NCBI RefSeq assembly: GCF_015160855.1
Contig: NZ_CP063373.1
Span: 5,456,001 to 5,520,000, forward strand
DNA from: Streptomyces ferrugineus
GTDB lineage: Bacteria; Actinomycetota; Actinomycetes; Streptomycetales; Streptomycetaceae
Direction of reading: 5' to 3'
DNA: 64,000 nucleotides
In this document: positions 33,700 to 42,716 of the stretch, in pieces
Layout: each line of letters opens with the position of its first letter
How positions within the stretch are numbered: position 1 is the first letter of the stretch
Notes under the pieces: model-generated
The model's database searches: none
The model's input: the letters and a program-made list of their open reading frames with translations, nothing else
What the model was told of the DNA's origin: nothing
Translations under genes and position numbers: made by a program

Positions 33700-34581
33700 T
33701 CAGCACAGTACGCGCAGCGCTCCCGGCAGGACTCTGACCGTGACCGGCAGGATGGCCTCGACCTCGCCGTCGGCGCCGTAGGGCACCTCGCGGTCGGCCG
33801 CGATCCGTATCTCCTTGCCGCGCAGGATCCGCACCTCGGGGCGGCGGACATGGGCTCCGGTCTTGAGCTCGTTCATCAGGGCGAAGAACAGCCGGCGCGG
33901 TGCCTCCCGGATCATCACGACTTCCAGCAGGCCGTCGTCCACGCGGGCGTCGGGCGCGATGAGCCGGCCCGATCCGTAGTAGCCGGAGTTGGCGGCGACG
34001 ACCGTGTAGCCGGTGTGCAGGTGTTCCTGGCCGTCGACGGTGACCCGGTAGCGAGCGGCGCGCCAGGTGGTGACGGCGCGCAGGCCGCCCGCGTAGTAGG
34101 AAGCGGCGCCGCGCAGCAGGGTGGCGTTGTTGGCGTGGCGGTTGGCCAGCGCGTCGACGCCGGCGTAGACGCTGCCGAGGGCCACCGTGCGCTGGTGGAC
34201 GGCCGACTCGACCTCGATGATGTCGACCTCGCGGGGCTCGTGGTTCAGCAGCGCCACGGCGAGCGCCGCCGGGTCGGTGGGCAGGTCGAGCGCCCGGGCG
34301 AAGTCGTTGCCGCGTCCGGCCGGGACCAGGCCCAGCAGGGCGTCGGTGCCGCTGAGGGCGCCGCCGACGCCGCCGGCCATGCCGTCGCCGCCGACGGCGA
34401 GCACCACCCGGCCCCGCGCTCCGGCGTCCCGCGCCAGTTCCTGGGCGTGGGCGAGGCTGCGGCTGTACTGGGTCTCCAGGTCGGCCCCGGCCTCCCGCAG
34501 CGGCCGGGCCACGTCCAGCAGCGCGGCGGCTGCGGCGGATCCGCCCGCCGTGGGGTTGACGATGGCGGTGAACTGTCTCAT
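33700..34581 (-). CDS. Diacylglycerol/sphingosine-kinase-like lipid kinase (DAGK catalytic domain)
   Basis: A 293-residue cytoplasmic kinase. The start MRQFTAIVNPTAGG and the loop VVLAVGGDGMAGGVGGAL hold the ATP-binding GGDG motif; LGLVPAGRGNDFARALDLP is the second family signature. The C-terminal beta domain ends KEIRIAADREVPYGADGE. It probably phosphorylates diacylglycerol or a similar lipid alcohol. It ends 10 bases from the convergent winged-helix gene and starts 75 bases downstream of the flavoprotein gene on the same strand, with which it may form a lipid operon. Confidence 0.92.
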   Translation of the reverse strand: MRQFTAIVNPTAGGSAAAAALLDVARPLREAGADLETQYSRSLAHAQELARDAGARGRVVLAVGGDGMAGGVGGALSGTDALLGLVPAGRGNDFARALDLPTDPAALAVALLNHEPREVDIIEVESAVHQRTVALGSVYAGVDALANRHANNATLLRGAASYYAGGLRAVTTWRAARYRVTVDGQEHLHTGYTVVAANSGYYGSGRLIAPDARVDDGLLEVVMIREAPRRLFFALMNELKTGAHVRRPEVRILRGKEIRIAADREVPYGADGEVEAILPVTVRVLPGALRVLC

Positions 34582-34655
34582 CGGTGTGCCTTTCGGGCCG
34601 ACGGGAGGGGCGCTGCCGGAGGAGGGTGAGGGGGGTGGCGGTCTTGGTGTGCGGG

Positions 34656-36254
34656 TCAGTCGAGCGGCAGCAGCACGCCGGGGTTGAGCAGGCCCGCCGG
34701 GTCCAGTCGCCGCTTCACGGCACGCAGCGCGTCGATGCCCAGGGGGCCGGCCTCGCGGACGTACCAGTCGCGGTGGTCGGTGCCCACGCCGTGGTGGTGG
34801 GTGATCGTGCCGCCCGCGGCGAGGATCGCCTCGTTGGCGGCGTGCTTGGCCCTCTCCCAGTGTGCGACCGGTTCGTCGCCCTGGGCCGAGACGACGGTGA
34901 AGTACAGCGAGGCGCCGTTCTCGTAGACGTGGGAGATGTGGCACATGATCAGCGGTGGGGTGCCGGCCTCGGTGAGTGTCGTGGCGAGGGCGTCACGGAC
35001 GGCCGCGTAGAGCTCGGGGACGCGTGACCAGAAGGTCGCCGTCTCCAGCGTCTCGACGAACGCCCCGGCGTCCAGCAGGGAGTCCCGCAGATAGGGCGCC
35101 GAGTAGCGGCCGTGCGCCCAGCGCTGCCCCGGGTCCTCGCCCAGCGGGGTTCCGCCGCACTCCCGCAGCACGGCCGAGCCCCGCTGCCTGCGGTACGTGA
35201 TGTCCTCGTCCGTGCCCTCGTAGCCGGCGATCGCCATGCATCCGGCGGACCGCTGCCCGGCGTCGGCGGCGCCGATGGCGTCGGGCTGGGCGAGGCCGAC
35301 GAGGGTCTCGGTCTCGTCGGACAGCCGCAGCACCGTCGGACGGGGGCCGTCCTGGGCGAGCCGGCGCAGTGCGGCGGCGCCCGCCTCGAAGGAGTCGAAG
35401 CGCCAGCCCTCGTAGACACATGTCTCGGGGACGGGTCGGATCCGCACGGTCACGGACGTGATGACGCCGAACGCGCCCTCCGAGCCGAGCAGGAGCTGGC
35501 GCAGGTCGGGCCCGGCCGCCGAGCGCGGTGCGCGGCCCGAGTCGATGGTGCCCTCGGGGGTCGCGAGGGTCAGGCCCAGGACCATCTCGTCGAAGCGGCC
35601 GTAGCCGGCGGATGCCTGACCGCTGGAGCGGGCGGCGGCGAATCCCCCGATGCTCGCCCACTCGAAGGACTGGGGGAAGTGGCCGAGGGTGAAGCCGTGT
35701 TCGGCCAGCAGTGCCTCGGCCTGCGGCCCGCGCAGTCCGGGTTGCAGGGTGGCGGTGCGGGAGACCGGGTCGAGGGCGAGCAACTGGTCCATGCGGCGCA
35801 GGTCCAGGGCGACGAAGGGGCCGCGCCGGGCGGGGGCGAGGCCGCCGACGACGGAGGTGCCGCCCCCGAACGGGACCACGGGCAGGCCGTGTTCGGCGCA
35901 GGCGCGCAGTACGGCGAGGACGTCGTCGTGGCCGGCGGGGAGGACGACCGCCGCGGGGACGTCGTCGACCTCGCCGTCGCGGATCCGCAGCAGGTCGGGG
36001 GTGGACTTGCCGCGGGTGTGGCGGATGCGGGTCTCGGCGTCGGTGCGCACGTGCTCCGCCCCGCCGACCGCGGCGGACAGGGCCTGGCGGGCGGCGGGTT
36101 CGAGTCCCGGCTCGGGCACGGCTATGTCGTCCAGGGCGACCGGCCCGGCGGTGCGCGGCTTGACTCCGAGCAGGTCTCGAAGCAGGCCGACCACGGTCTC
36201 GGGCAGCGGCGCCGCCTTGGCCGGGTCGCCCCAGCCGCTCCACAGCATGTCCAT
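34656..36254 (-). CDS. FAD-binding oxidase, alkyldihydroxyacetonephosphate synthase-like
   Basis: A 532-residue flavoprotein of the vanillyl-alcohol-oxidase group. The FAD/PP loop is VVPFGGGTSVVGGLAP near residue 150; ASIGGFAAARSSGQASAGYG and GSEGAFGVITSVTVRIRPVP follow, and the C-terminus has ITHHHGVGTDHRDWY, the conserved His triple found in alkyl-DHAP synthases. These enzymes make ether-lipid precursors or oxidise hydroxy acids. The neighbours are a lipid kinase, and glpD across the divergent promoter, which fits glycerolipid metabolism. ATG at 36254 is used. Confidence 0.9.
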   Translation of the reverse strand: MDMLWSGWGDPAKAAPLPETVVGLLRDLLGVKPRTAGPVALDDIAVPEPGLEPAARQALSAAVGGAEHVRTDAETRIRHTRGKSTPDLLRIRDGEVDDVPAAVVLPAGHDDVLAVLRACAEHGLPVVPFGGGTSVVGGLAPARRGPFVALDLRRMDQLLALDPVSRTATLQPGLRGPQAEALLAEHGFTLGHFPQSFEWASIGGFAAARSSGQASAGYGRFDEMVLGLTLATPEGTIDSGRAPRSAAGPDLRQLLLGSEGAFGVITSVTVRIRPVPETCVYEGWRFDSFEAGAAALRRLAQDGPRPTVLRLSDETETLVGLAQPDAIGAADAGQRSAGCMAIAGYEGTDEDITYRRQRGSAVLRECGGTPLGEDPGQRWAHGRYSAPYLRDSLLDAGAFVETLETATFWSRVPELYAAVRDALATTLTEAGTPPLIMCHISHVYENGASLYFTVVSAQGDEPVAHWERAKHAANEAILAAGGTITHHHGVGTDHRDWYVREAGPLGIDALRAVKRRLDPAGLLNPGVLLPLD

Positions 36255-36314
36255 GGGTCTCGTCCTCACCGGTCGAATCGAGCGATGCCGTGTCCCGGAC
36301 GGCCCCGCAGGCGT

Positions 36315-36346
36315 TACACTGTGACACATGACGCCTATTCGTCACA
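36315..36346. promoter_or_regulatory. Promoter and possible TetR operator upstream of the tetR-glpD pair
   Basis: TACACT (36315-36320) fits a -10 and is 7 bases from the ATG at 36328, so tetR is probably leaderless. TGTGAC (36320-36325) and GTCACA (36341-36346) are inverted arms with a 15-base spacer that straddle the start codon. This could be the operator through which the TetR protein controls itself and the divergent flavoprotein gene. Confidence 0.55.
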
Positions 36347-36927
36347 ACTACTCGGACGGCGACACCGTGCTCGACGCGGTGCGCGACTGCGTCCTGGCCG
36401 TCGGGGTCCGCCGTACGACGCTGACCGACGTGGCCCGCCGCGCGGGTGTCTCGCGGATGACGCTGTACCGGCGGTGGCCCGATGTGCGCTCCCTGGTGGG
36501 GGACCTGATGACCCGGGAGTGGGTCGCGGTCGCCACCGGCGCCATGCCCGAACGGCGGCCCGGTACGGACACGCGCGACCTGATCGTCGAGGGGCTGGTG
36601 GCCGGGGCGAAGGCCTTCCGCGCCCACCCGCTCTTCCTGAAGATCGTCGACGTCGATCCGGAACTGCTCCTGCCCTACGTCCTCGACCGCCGCGGCGCGA
36701 GCCAGGAGGCGCTGCTCGCCCTGCTCGGCGACGCGCTGCGGGAGGGCCACGCCGACGGATCCGTACGCGACGGCCACGTGGAACGGCAGGCGCGGTCCCT
36801 GCTGCTGATCGTCCAGTCCTTCACCCTGTCCCTGCGGACCATGACCGACGAGGACGACGCCGACCTGAGCAGCGACGCGTTCCTGACGGAACTGCGCAGC
36901 ATCCTGGAGAGGACCCTCACGCCATGA
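36328..36927 (+). CDS. TetR family regulator coupled to glpD
   Basis: A 199-residue repressor with an N-terminal HTH (VLDAVRDCVLAVGVRRTTLT, VARRAGVSRMTLYRRWPDVR). The C-terminal half is a helical TetR_C domain with FRAHPLFLKIVDVDPELLLP. Its stop overlaps the glpD start by ATGA, so both are made from one message, and the divergent alkyl-DHAP-synthase-like gene begins 73 bases away. It probably responds to a glycerol- or lipid-derived ligand; this is inference. Confidence 0.92.
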   Translation: MTPIRHNYSDGDTVLDAVRDCVLAVGVRRTTLTDVARRAGVSRMTLYRRWPDVRSLVGDLMTREWVAVATGAMPERRPGTDTRDLIVEGLVAGAKAFRAHPLFLKIVDVDPELLLPYVLDRRGASQEALLALLGDALREGHADGSVRDGHVERQARSLLLIVQSFTLSLRTMTDEDDADLSSDAFLTELRSILERTLTP

Positions 36928-38510
36928 CCGCCGCCACCGACCTGCCCGGATCGTCACTGTCCGCCGCCCGCCGCTCGCGTGAACTCGCCGCGACCGTGGG
37001 CGGTCCGGCCGTGGACGTCCTGGTCGTCGGGCTGGGCGCGACGGGCGCCGGGGCCGCGCTGGACGCCGCCGCCCGGGGGCTGACGGTGGCCGCCGTCGAC
37101 GCCCATGACCTGGCCTTCGGCACCTCGCGCTTCAGCAGCAAGCTCATCCACGGCGGGCTGCGCTATCTCGCCTCGGCGCAGCTCGACGTCGCCCACGAGA
37201 GCGCGGTCGAGCGCGGGGTGCTGATGGAGCGCACGGCACCGCATCTGGTGCGGGCCCAGCCCTTCGTGCTGCCGCTGACCCCCCTGGTCTCCCGTGCCCA
37301 GTCCGCCCTGGCCTGGGCGGGCTTCCGGGCCGGCGACACCCTGCGCCTGGCGGCCCGCACCGCCCGGGCCACCCTGCCCGCACCGCGCCGCCTCTCCACG
37401 GTGGAGACCCGGCATCTCGCCCCCGCACTGCGCACCCAGGGACTGCGCGGCGGCCTGCTGTCCTGGGACGGCCGGCTCACCGACGACGCCCGTCTGGTGA
37501 CCGCGATCGCCCGCACCGCCGCCGCCCACCACGCGCGGATCCTGACGCGTGTCAGGGTCCTGGAACTCACCGCGTCCGGCGCCCGCATACGGGACGAGCT
37601 CACCGGCGAGGAGGGCGAGATCAGGGCCCGTGCCGTGATCAACGCGTCCGGGGTCTGGGCGGGCGGCCTGGTGGACGGCATCCGGATCCGCCCCTCGCGC
37701 GGCACCCATCTCGTGCTGCGCTCCGAGCACCTCGGCCCGCTGCCCGCGGGGCTGCATGTGCCGGTCCCCGGCGAGACCAACCGCTTCGTCCTCGTGCTGC
37801 CGCAGGGCGACGGCCGGGTCTACGTCGGCCTCACCGACGAGCCCGTCGAGGGCGACATCCCCGACGTCCCCGACGTGCCCGAGAGCGACATCGGCTTCCT
37901 GCTCGACGTCCTCGGCTCGGTCCTGGACGTCCCGGTCCGACGCGACGACGTCGTGGGCGCGTTCGCGGGCCTGCGTCCGCTGCTCGACACCACGCCGGCG
38001 GCACACTCGGGCGGTGCGTCACGGACCTCCGACATCTCCCGCCGGCACGCGGTCCTCACCTCGCCGGAGGGCGTGACCACCGTGCTCGGCGGCAAGCTCA
38101 CCACGTACCGGCGGATGGCCGAGGACGCCGTCGACGCCGCCGTCGCCGCACACCGCCTCCCGGCCGGCCCCTCCCGCACCGCCTCCCTCCCCCTCGTCGG
38201 CGCCGCGTCACCCGAGGCCCTCGGTGCCGTCCGGGCACCGCGCCGCCTCGTCCAGCGCTACGGCACCGAGGCGGCGGCCGTCCAGGCGCTCACCGCGCGC
38301 GATCCCCGGCTGGGCGGACCCGTACTGCCGGGCCATCCCGTCACAGCCGCCGAACTCCTGTGGGCCGTACGCCACGAAGGCGCCCTCCACGAGTCCGACC
38401 TGCTCGACCGGCGCACCCGCATCGGACTGGTGCCGGCCGACCGGGCGGCGGCGCTGGACGCCGTGCGCGAGGTGCTGGGTGAGGTGTCGGCGCAGGTGGG
38501 TGACGTGTAG
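36924..38510 (+). CDS. glpD: FAD-dependent glycerol-3-phosphate dehydrogenase
   Basis: A 528-residue flavoenzyme that oxidises glycerol 3-phosphate to dihydroxyacetone phosphate and passes electrons to the quinone pool. The FAD Rossmann motif is VLVVGLGATGAGAALDAAAR; GTSRFSSKLIHGGLRYLASA is the family's second signature; TVLGGKLTTYRRMAEDAVDA near residue 390 and the C-terminal domain (~400-528) complete the GlpD layout. ATG at 36924 overlaps the tetR stop. A large imperfect hairpin follows the stop. Confidence 0.95.
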   Translation: MTAATDLPGSSLSAARRSRELAATVGGPAVDVLVVGLGATGAGAALDAAARGLTVAAVDAHDLAFGTSRFSSKLIHGGLRYLASAQLDVAHESAVERGVLMERTAPHLVRAQPFVLPLTPLVSRAQSALAWAGFRAGDTLRLAARTARATLPAPRRLSTVETRHLAPALRTQGLRGGLLSWDGRLTDDARLVTAIARTAAAHHARILTRVRVLELTASGARIRDELTGEEGEIRARAVINASGVWAGGLVDGIRIRPSRGTHLVLRSEHLGPLPAGLHVPVPGETNRFVLVLPQGDGRVYVGLTDEPVEGDIPDVPDVPESDIGFLLDVLGSVLDVPVRRDDVVGAFAGLRPLLDTTPAAHSGGASRTSDISRRHAVLTSPEGVTTVLGGKLTTYRRMAEDAVDAAVAAHRLPAGPSRTASLPLVGAASPEALGAVRAPRRLVQRYGTEAAAVQALTARDPRLGGPVLPGHPVTAAELLWAVRHEGALHESDLLDRRTRIGLVPADRAAALDAVREVLGEVSAQVGDV

Positions 38511-38580
38511 GGGCAACCCGCTCAGGCATCGGGCGCCAGTGCTCGACCGGCGCCCGCGCCGTCCTGCCCTGCCAGGTCGA

Positions 38581-38668
38581 ATTGTGCGTCACGAGTCTCG
38601 CCCGACGACGTCCATGCGTACTCCACCGGCCGGGCCGGGGACGTCGCGGTCGGGACTCGTGACGCAAT
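38581..38668. terminator. Large imperfect inverted repeat between convergent glpD and GH30 genes
   Basis: Arms of about 30 bases (38581-38613 and 38638-38668) share TGCGTCACGAGTC / GACTCGTGACGCA and GACGTCC / GGACGTC blocks with a few mismatches and a ~24-base loop. Both flanking genes end toward it, so it could serve as a bidirectional terminator. It is longer than usual terminators and might instead be a remnant of a small mobile element. Confidence 0.6.
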
Positions 38669-38685
38669 GCTGCCGGGCTGAGGCG

Positions 38686-40770
38686 CTACCCGGCCTGTGA
38701 GCCGTCGTAGTCCGACGGGGAGTCCGCCGTCACGTCGGTCACCTTCCAGCGTTGGTTGGCGCCGGAGTTGGGCTGCCAGACGCCGACTGCGGCACCTTCG
38801 TTCGTGGACTGGCCGGCGACGTCGGGAAGCTGGCCGGTGGCGGCGTTGACGAGAGTCCAGGTGCCGTCGCCGGTGGTCGACATGATCCACTGGGCGGCGT
38901 TGTCGCGGCGGCCCCGGTCGGGCTCGGCCACCAGGGCGCCCTCCCGGACGGCCAGACGCTTGCCCTCCGTCGCCTCGGTGAAGACGTACCGCTTGCGGTT
39001 GTCATGGCCGCGGATCTGCTTGAGCCGCCACTGCTGGCCGCTCGGATCGGCGGCGTCGGCGCTCTTGATGACGAGGCCGGTGCCGTTGTCGGCGATCGTG
39101 AGGTCCTTGCCGCTCTGGACGCCGGTGAGCCGGTAGGTGTGGCCCTTCTGGAGCTCGGCCGCTTCCCGGGCCACCCCGGACACGCCCTTGACGAGGAAGG
39201 ACGTCACGGACTGGGCGGGCACGGTGACCGTGGCCTGCCTGCCGGTGACCCGGACCGGCTTCTGCCGCTCCAGCTTGCCGTCGGCGCTGGTCACCACCGG
39301 GGTGACGGTGGCCCGGGAGGAGACTCGCCCGAACTTCGACAGGTCGAGGGTGACCTCACGGGCCCCGGTGGTGCTGTTGACGTGGACGACGGTCGCCGCG
39401 TCGCCCTTGCGGGAGAGCGCGGCCGTGCTGGAGGTGTCGTTCGTCTTGATCAGCCGGTCGCCGGGCTTGATGTAGTGGGTGAAGTTACGGGCCGTGTCGA
39501 ACTTGGTGTTGGTGTAGATCGGGCAGCTTTCGAGGGTGTCCTTCGAGGTGCAGCTGAACGAGAGCTGGATCTCGCCCCAGTTGCCGCCCTTCGCGGACTC
39601 GCCGCCGGGCTTCATGTTGTCGTAGTCCTCGACGGGCTGCCAGAACACCCAGGCACGGGGCTCCAGTTCACGCAGGTCGTCGACGATGCGCTGGGCCAGG
39701 CCGAGACCCGGCCGCATGTCCGTGAAGCTCTGTCCGTCGCCCCAGTCGCCCTCGACCTCGCTCATCCACAGCGGCTTGTCCGCGGCCTTGGCCAGGTCCC
39801 GCACGGTGGTGCGCTGGCCGGTGCCGTAGGTGTGGACGTTCATCTGGCCGACGAGGTCACGGACCTCCTGCGGGTAGGAGTTCCAGTTGGTGGCGAATTT
39901 GCCGGGGTTGGTCTCGTCCATCGCGGATATCTCCGCGTGCGTACGGGACTTCGCAAGGGTCGGACCCAGCGCGCGGATCACCTTCTGCTGGAGTTCGGGG
40001 CCGATGTGGGCCCCCTCCTGACGGCCGCCCACGGGCTCGCCGTCCGGGCCGAGCTTGGTGCCCCAGTAGTCGGTGTTCGGCTCGTTGAACGGGTCCAGGG
40101 TGTCGACCTTGATGCGGTGCGCCTTCTCGAGGCGTTCGGTCGCACCCACCAGGTACTTGGCGAAGTCGTCCACGGACTCGGTCTTGAGCTGGTCCTTGCC
40201 CGCGTCGAAGTTGCCGGACACATAGCCGCTCTCGGTCATGAACCACGGCGGCGAGTTGCTGAACGTCTCCCAGTGGGTGATGTCCTTCTTGATGCGGTCG
40301 ACCCACCAGCGCTGAGTGGCGTCGGCCTTGTCGTTCCAGTCGGCGGGGTCGTCGGCGTCCCACCAGTCGACGTCCTCGCGGGTGGTGCCCGCCGGGGCCT
40401 TCCACCAGCCCTCGACCGCGCCGCCTGCGCGCAGGTAGTCCTTGACGTCCGGGGCGTTGCCGCCGCCGATGTTGTAGCGGGCGATGTTCAGCGCGAGGCC
40501 GGCGTCCCCGAAGAGGAGCTTGGCCAGCTTCTCCCGTATCGCGGGCGGGTAGTCGCCGGTGGCGTTGGCGAACCAGACCAGGCTGGTGCCCCAGCCCTCG
40601 AACTTCTCCTGCCGGTAGGAGGGGTCGGGCCGGACCGTGACCGCGGCGGTGGCCGCGGCCGTCTCGGCGTGCGCGAGAGGCAGCGTGGTGGTGGCCAGGA
40701 CGGTTCCGGTCGCCAGGGCGGTGATGCCGATGGCCCCGAGGAGCCTTCTCTTGCGCGTGCGGTGTGCCAT
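38686..40770 (-). CDS. Secreted GH30-family endo-beta-1,6-galactanase-like enzyme with ricin-type CBM13 domain
   Basis: A 694-residue exported enzyme. The signal peptide (RKRRLLGAIGITALATG...) ends at AHAE. The catalytic barrel opens EKFEGWGTSLVWFANATGD; the acid/base Glu is in DPFNEPN (E230) and the nucleophile in PLWMSEVEGDW (E338). A beta-sandwich side domain follows to ~530, then a ricin-B lectin/CBM13-like domain (~545-690, QQWRLKQIRG, WTLVNAATGQLPDV). Related Streptomyces enzymes cut beta-1,6-galactan of plant arabinogalactan. A divergent LacI gene with a perfect operator lies upstream. Confidence 0.92.
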   Translation of the reverse strand: MAHRTRKRRLLGAIGITALATGTVLATTTLPLAHAETAAATAAVTVRPDPSYRQEKFEGWGTSLVWFANATGDYPPAIREKLAKLLFGDAGLALNIARYNIGGGNAPDVKDYLRAGGAVEGWWKAPAGTTREDVDWWDADDPADWNDKADATQRWWVDRIKKDITHWETFSNSPPWFMTESGYVSGNFDAGKDQLKTESVDDFAKYLVGATERLEKAHRIKVDTLDPFNEPNTDYWGTKLGPDGEPVGGRQEGAHIGPELQQKVIRALGPTLAKSRTHAEISAMDETNPGKFATNWNSYPQEVRDLVGQMNVHTYGTGQRTTVRDLAKAADKPLWMSEVEGDWGDGQSFTDMRPGLGLAQRIVDDLRELEPRAWVFWQPVEDYDNMKPGGESAKGGNWGEIQLSFSCTSKDTLESCPIYTNTKFDTARNFTHYIKPGDRLIKTNDTSSTAALSRKGDAATVVHVNSTTGAREVTLDLSKFGRVSSRATVTPVVTSADGKLERQKPVRVTGRQATVTVPAQSVTSFLVKGVSGVAREAAELQKGHTYRLTGVQSGKDLTIADNGTGLVIKSADAADPSGQQWRLKQIRGHDNRKRYVFTEATEGKRLAVREGALVAEPDRGRRDNAAQWIMSTTGDGTWTLVNAATGQLPDVAGQSTNEGAAVGVWQPNSGANQRWKVTDVTADSPSDYDGSQAG

Positions 40771-40885
40771 CTCCAGTACTCCAGCTCTTCCGCGTACCGC
40801 ACGTCCCGGCGGAACGCGGAGATCGAGGCCCGCTCGGGGGCGGTCTGGTGCGTTTCAGTACGCTCTCGTACGATTTCGACTAGGT

Positions 40886-40903
40886 GATGTTTACGTAAAC
40901 ATC
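40886..40903. promoter_or_regulatory. LacI-family operator between GH30 and lacI-type genes
   Basis: An 18-base perfect palindrome, GATGTTTACGTAAACATC, centred at 40894/40895, has the central CG and TTAC/GTAA halves typical of LacI/PurR family operators. It is 116 bases from the GH30 start and 83 bases from the regulator start. It most likely mediates sugar-dependent repression of the galactanase and self-control of the regulator. Confidence 0.9.
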
Positions 40904-40985
40904 CATTGGCGCGATGTCTACACTGTCGGAATCTCGGCGGTCAAGGAGTCGTCCGGGACCGAAAGTTGCGTGGCTGGAGGACGGC

Positions 40986-42113
40986 ATGGACACGACCGAC
41001 GACGGTGGCGGCGCGCCGCCGGGAACGCGTCCGTCGGAGAGCCGTACAAGAAGGCGCACGGCCCGCCCCCGGCAGGGTGCCTCGATGGCCGATGTCGCCC
41101 GTGTAGCGGGCGTCTCCTCCCAGACGGTCTCCCGTGTCTCCAACGGCTTCCCCGGCGTCACCGACGAGACCCGTCGACAGGTCCTGGCCGCCATGCGGGA
41201 GCTGGGCTACCGGCCCAACAGTGCCGCGCGGGCGCTCAAGCGCGGCGAGTTCCGCACCCTCGGCGTGATCACCTTCTCCCTGTCCACCATGGGGAACATC
41301 CGCACCCTCGAGGCCATCGCCACGTCCGCCGCCCAGCAGGGCTACGCCGTCACGCTCCTTCCCGTCGCCGTGCCGACCCAGGACGAGGTGAACGGGGCCT
41401 TCTCCCGCCTGGGCGAACTCGCCGTGGACGCCGTCATCGTCATCATGGAGATACACCTGCTCGACGCCGCGACCGTCTCGCTGCCGCCCGGCGTCCAGGT
41501 CGTGGTGGCCGACTCGGACGCCGGCGACCGCTACACCGTGGTCGACACCGACCAGGTGGGCGGAGCCCGCGACGCCGTGCGGCATCTGCTGGACCTCGGT
41601 CACGACACGGTGTGGCATCTGGCGGGCCCCGAGGGCTCGTTCGCCGCCCAGCGCCGCGCCAACGCCTGGCGCGCCACCCTCACCGAGGCCGGCCGCCTCC
41701 CACCGCCCCTCGTGCGCGGCGACTGGTCGGCCGAATCCGGTTACCGGGCCGGGCTCCGACTCGCCGACCAGCAGGACTGCACGGCCGTGTTCGCCGCCAA
41801 CGACCAGATGGCGCTGGGGCTGCTGCGCGCCCTGCACGAACGCGGCCGGAGAGTGCCCGACGACATCAGCGTCGTCGGCTTCGACGACATCCCCGAATCC
41901 GCGTCCTTCCTGCCTCCCCTCACCACCATCCACCAGGACTTCGCCGAAGTGGGACGACTCTGCGTGGAAGGGGTCCTCGGCAAGATCCGCCGACCCGTAC
42001 AGGAGACGACGGGACATGGCACCACACTCGTCCCGACCCGCCTCGTACGGCGCGACAGCACCGCACCGCCACCACCGGGCCAGGAGCGTCACGCGGCACG
42101 ACCGCGGTCATGA
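40986..42113 (+). CDS. LacI family transcriptional regulator
   Basis: A 375-residue repressor. After a charged 30-residue leader the HTH is MADVARVAGVSSQTVSRVSN with the hinge GYRPNSAARALKRG. The periplasmic-binding-protein-like core starts LGVITFSLSTMGNIRTLEAI and contains TAVFAANDQMALGLLRAL and the end signature PDDISVVGFDDIPESASFLP. ATG at 40986 after GGAGGACGGC is chosen over a GTG-type start at 40914. It is divergent from the GH30 gene and probably represses it until galactan oligosaccharides appear. Confidence 0.94.
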   Translation: MDTTDDGGGAPPGTRPSESRTRRRTARPRQGASMADVARVAGVSSQTVSRVSNGFPGVTDETRRQVLAAMRELGYRPNSAARALKRGEFRTLGVITFSLSTMGNIRTLEAIATSAAQQGYAVTLLPVAVPTQDEVNGAFSRLGELAVDAVIVIMEIHLLDAATVSLPPGVQVVVADSDAGDRYTVVDTDQVGGARDAVRHLLDLGHDTVWHLAGPEGSFAAQRRANAWRATLTEAGRLPPPLVRGDWSAESGYRAGLRLADQQDCTAVFAANDQMALGLLRALHERGRRVPDDISVVGFDDIPESASFLPPLTTIHQDFAEVGRLCVEGVLGKIRRPVQETTGHGTTLVPTRLVRRDSTAPPPPGQERHAARPRS

Positions 42114-42224
42114 CAGTGAGGGGACACCCTCCGGGAGTGCCCGCGTCCGATCCGCTGGCCCGACCCCGACCCCTCCCACATCCGCCACTCAGCCACTCCC
42201 GTCACTCCCGTCGCGTCACGCGTC

Positions 42225-42605
42225 ATGGCGGACGGCGTACGGTTCCTGCTCGTCTCACCTTCACGACCCGGACCGGCAAGCCCCGCGCCGAGCTCGTGCC
42301 CGTCGAGGCGGCGGACGCGCTGCAGGGCGAGGACGTTGGGTTCGCGGGCTACACCGCGGGCACCATGGGCCAACTGCCGCGCGAACCCGACGTGATCGCG
42401 ATCCCGGCCGGGATGGTGCGCTGCGACCCGCACGTCGAGGGCAGCCCGTACGGGTTCGCGCCCCGCGTGAGCCTGCGGACGCCGGCCGAGAAGGCCGCCG
42501 CCGAGGGCGTATGGCTGGCTAGCGGCGCCGAGGTGGAGTACTGCCTGGTGCAGCGGGCGGTGGAGGGGAGATACGACAGTTTCCGGACGGATCAAATAGG
42601 TCCCG
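42225..42605 (+). pseudogene. Type III glutamine synthetase (GlnT-like) N-terminal fragment
   Basis: ATG at 42225 opens MADGVRFLLVS; after a one-base frameshift the sequence goes on FTTRTGKPRAELVPVEAADA, VGFAGYTAGTMGQLPREPDV, then jumps from VIAIP straight to MVRCDPHVEGSPYGFAPRV, and ends ASGAEVEYCLVQRAVEGRYD. This is the start of GlnT-type glutamine synthetases with a frameshift, an internal deletion of roughly 15-20 residues and loss of the rest (true proteins are ~430 residues). It cannot be functional. Confidence 0.82.
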
Positions 42606-42716
42606 CCGTCCGACGTTCCCCAACCAGGCGAAGGCGCCGCAGCCTCTCCATGAGCACACGTGAGCACGACCAACGCTGACCACCACCGGCGGCCCGAATC
42701 CGCCGGTTCCCGGCCG

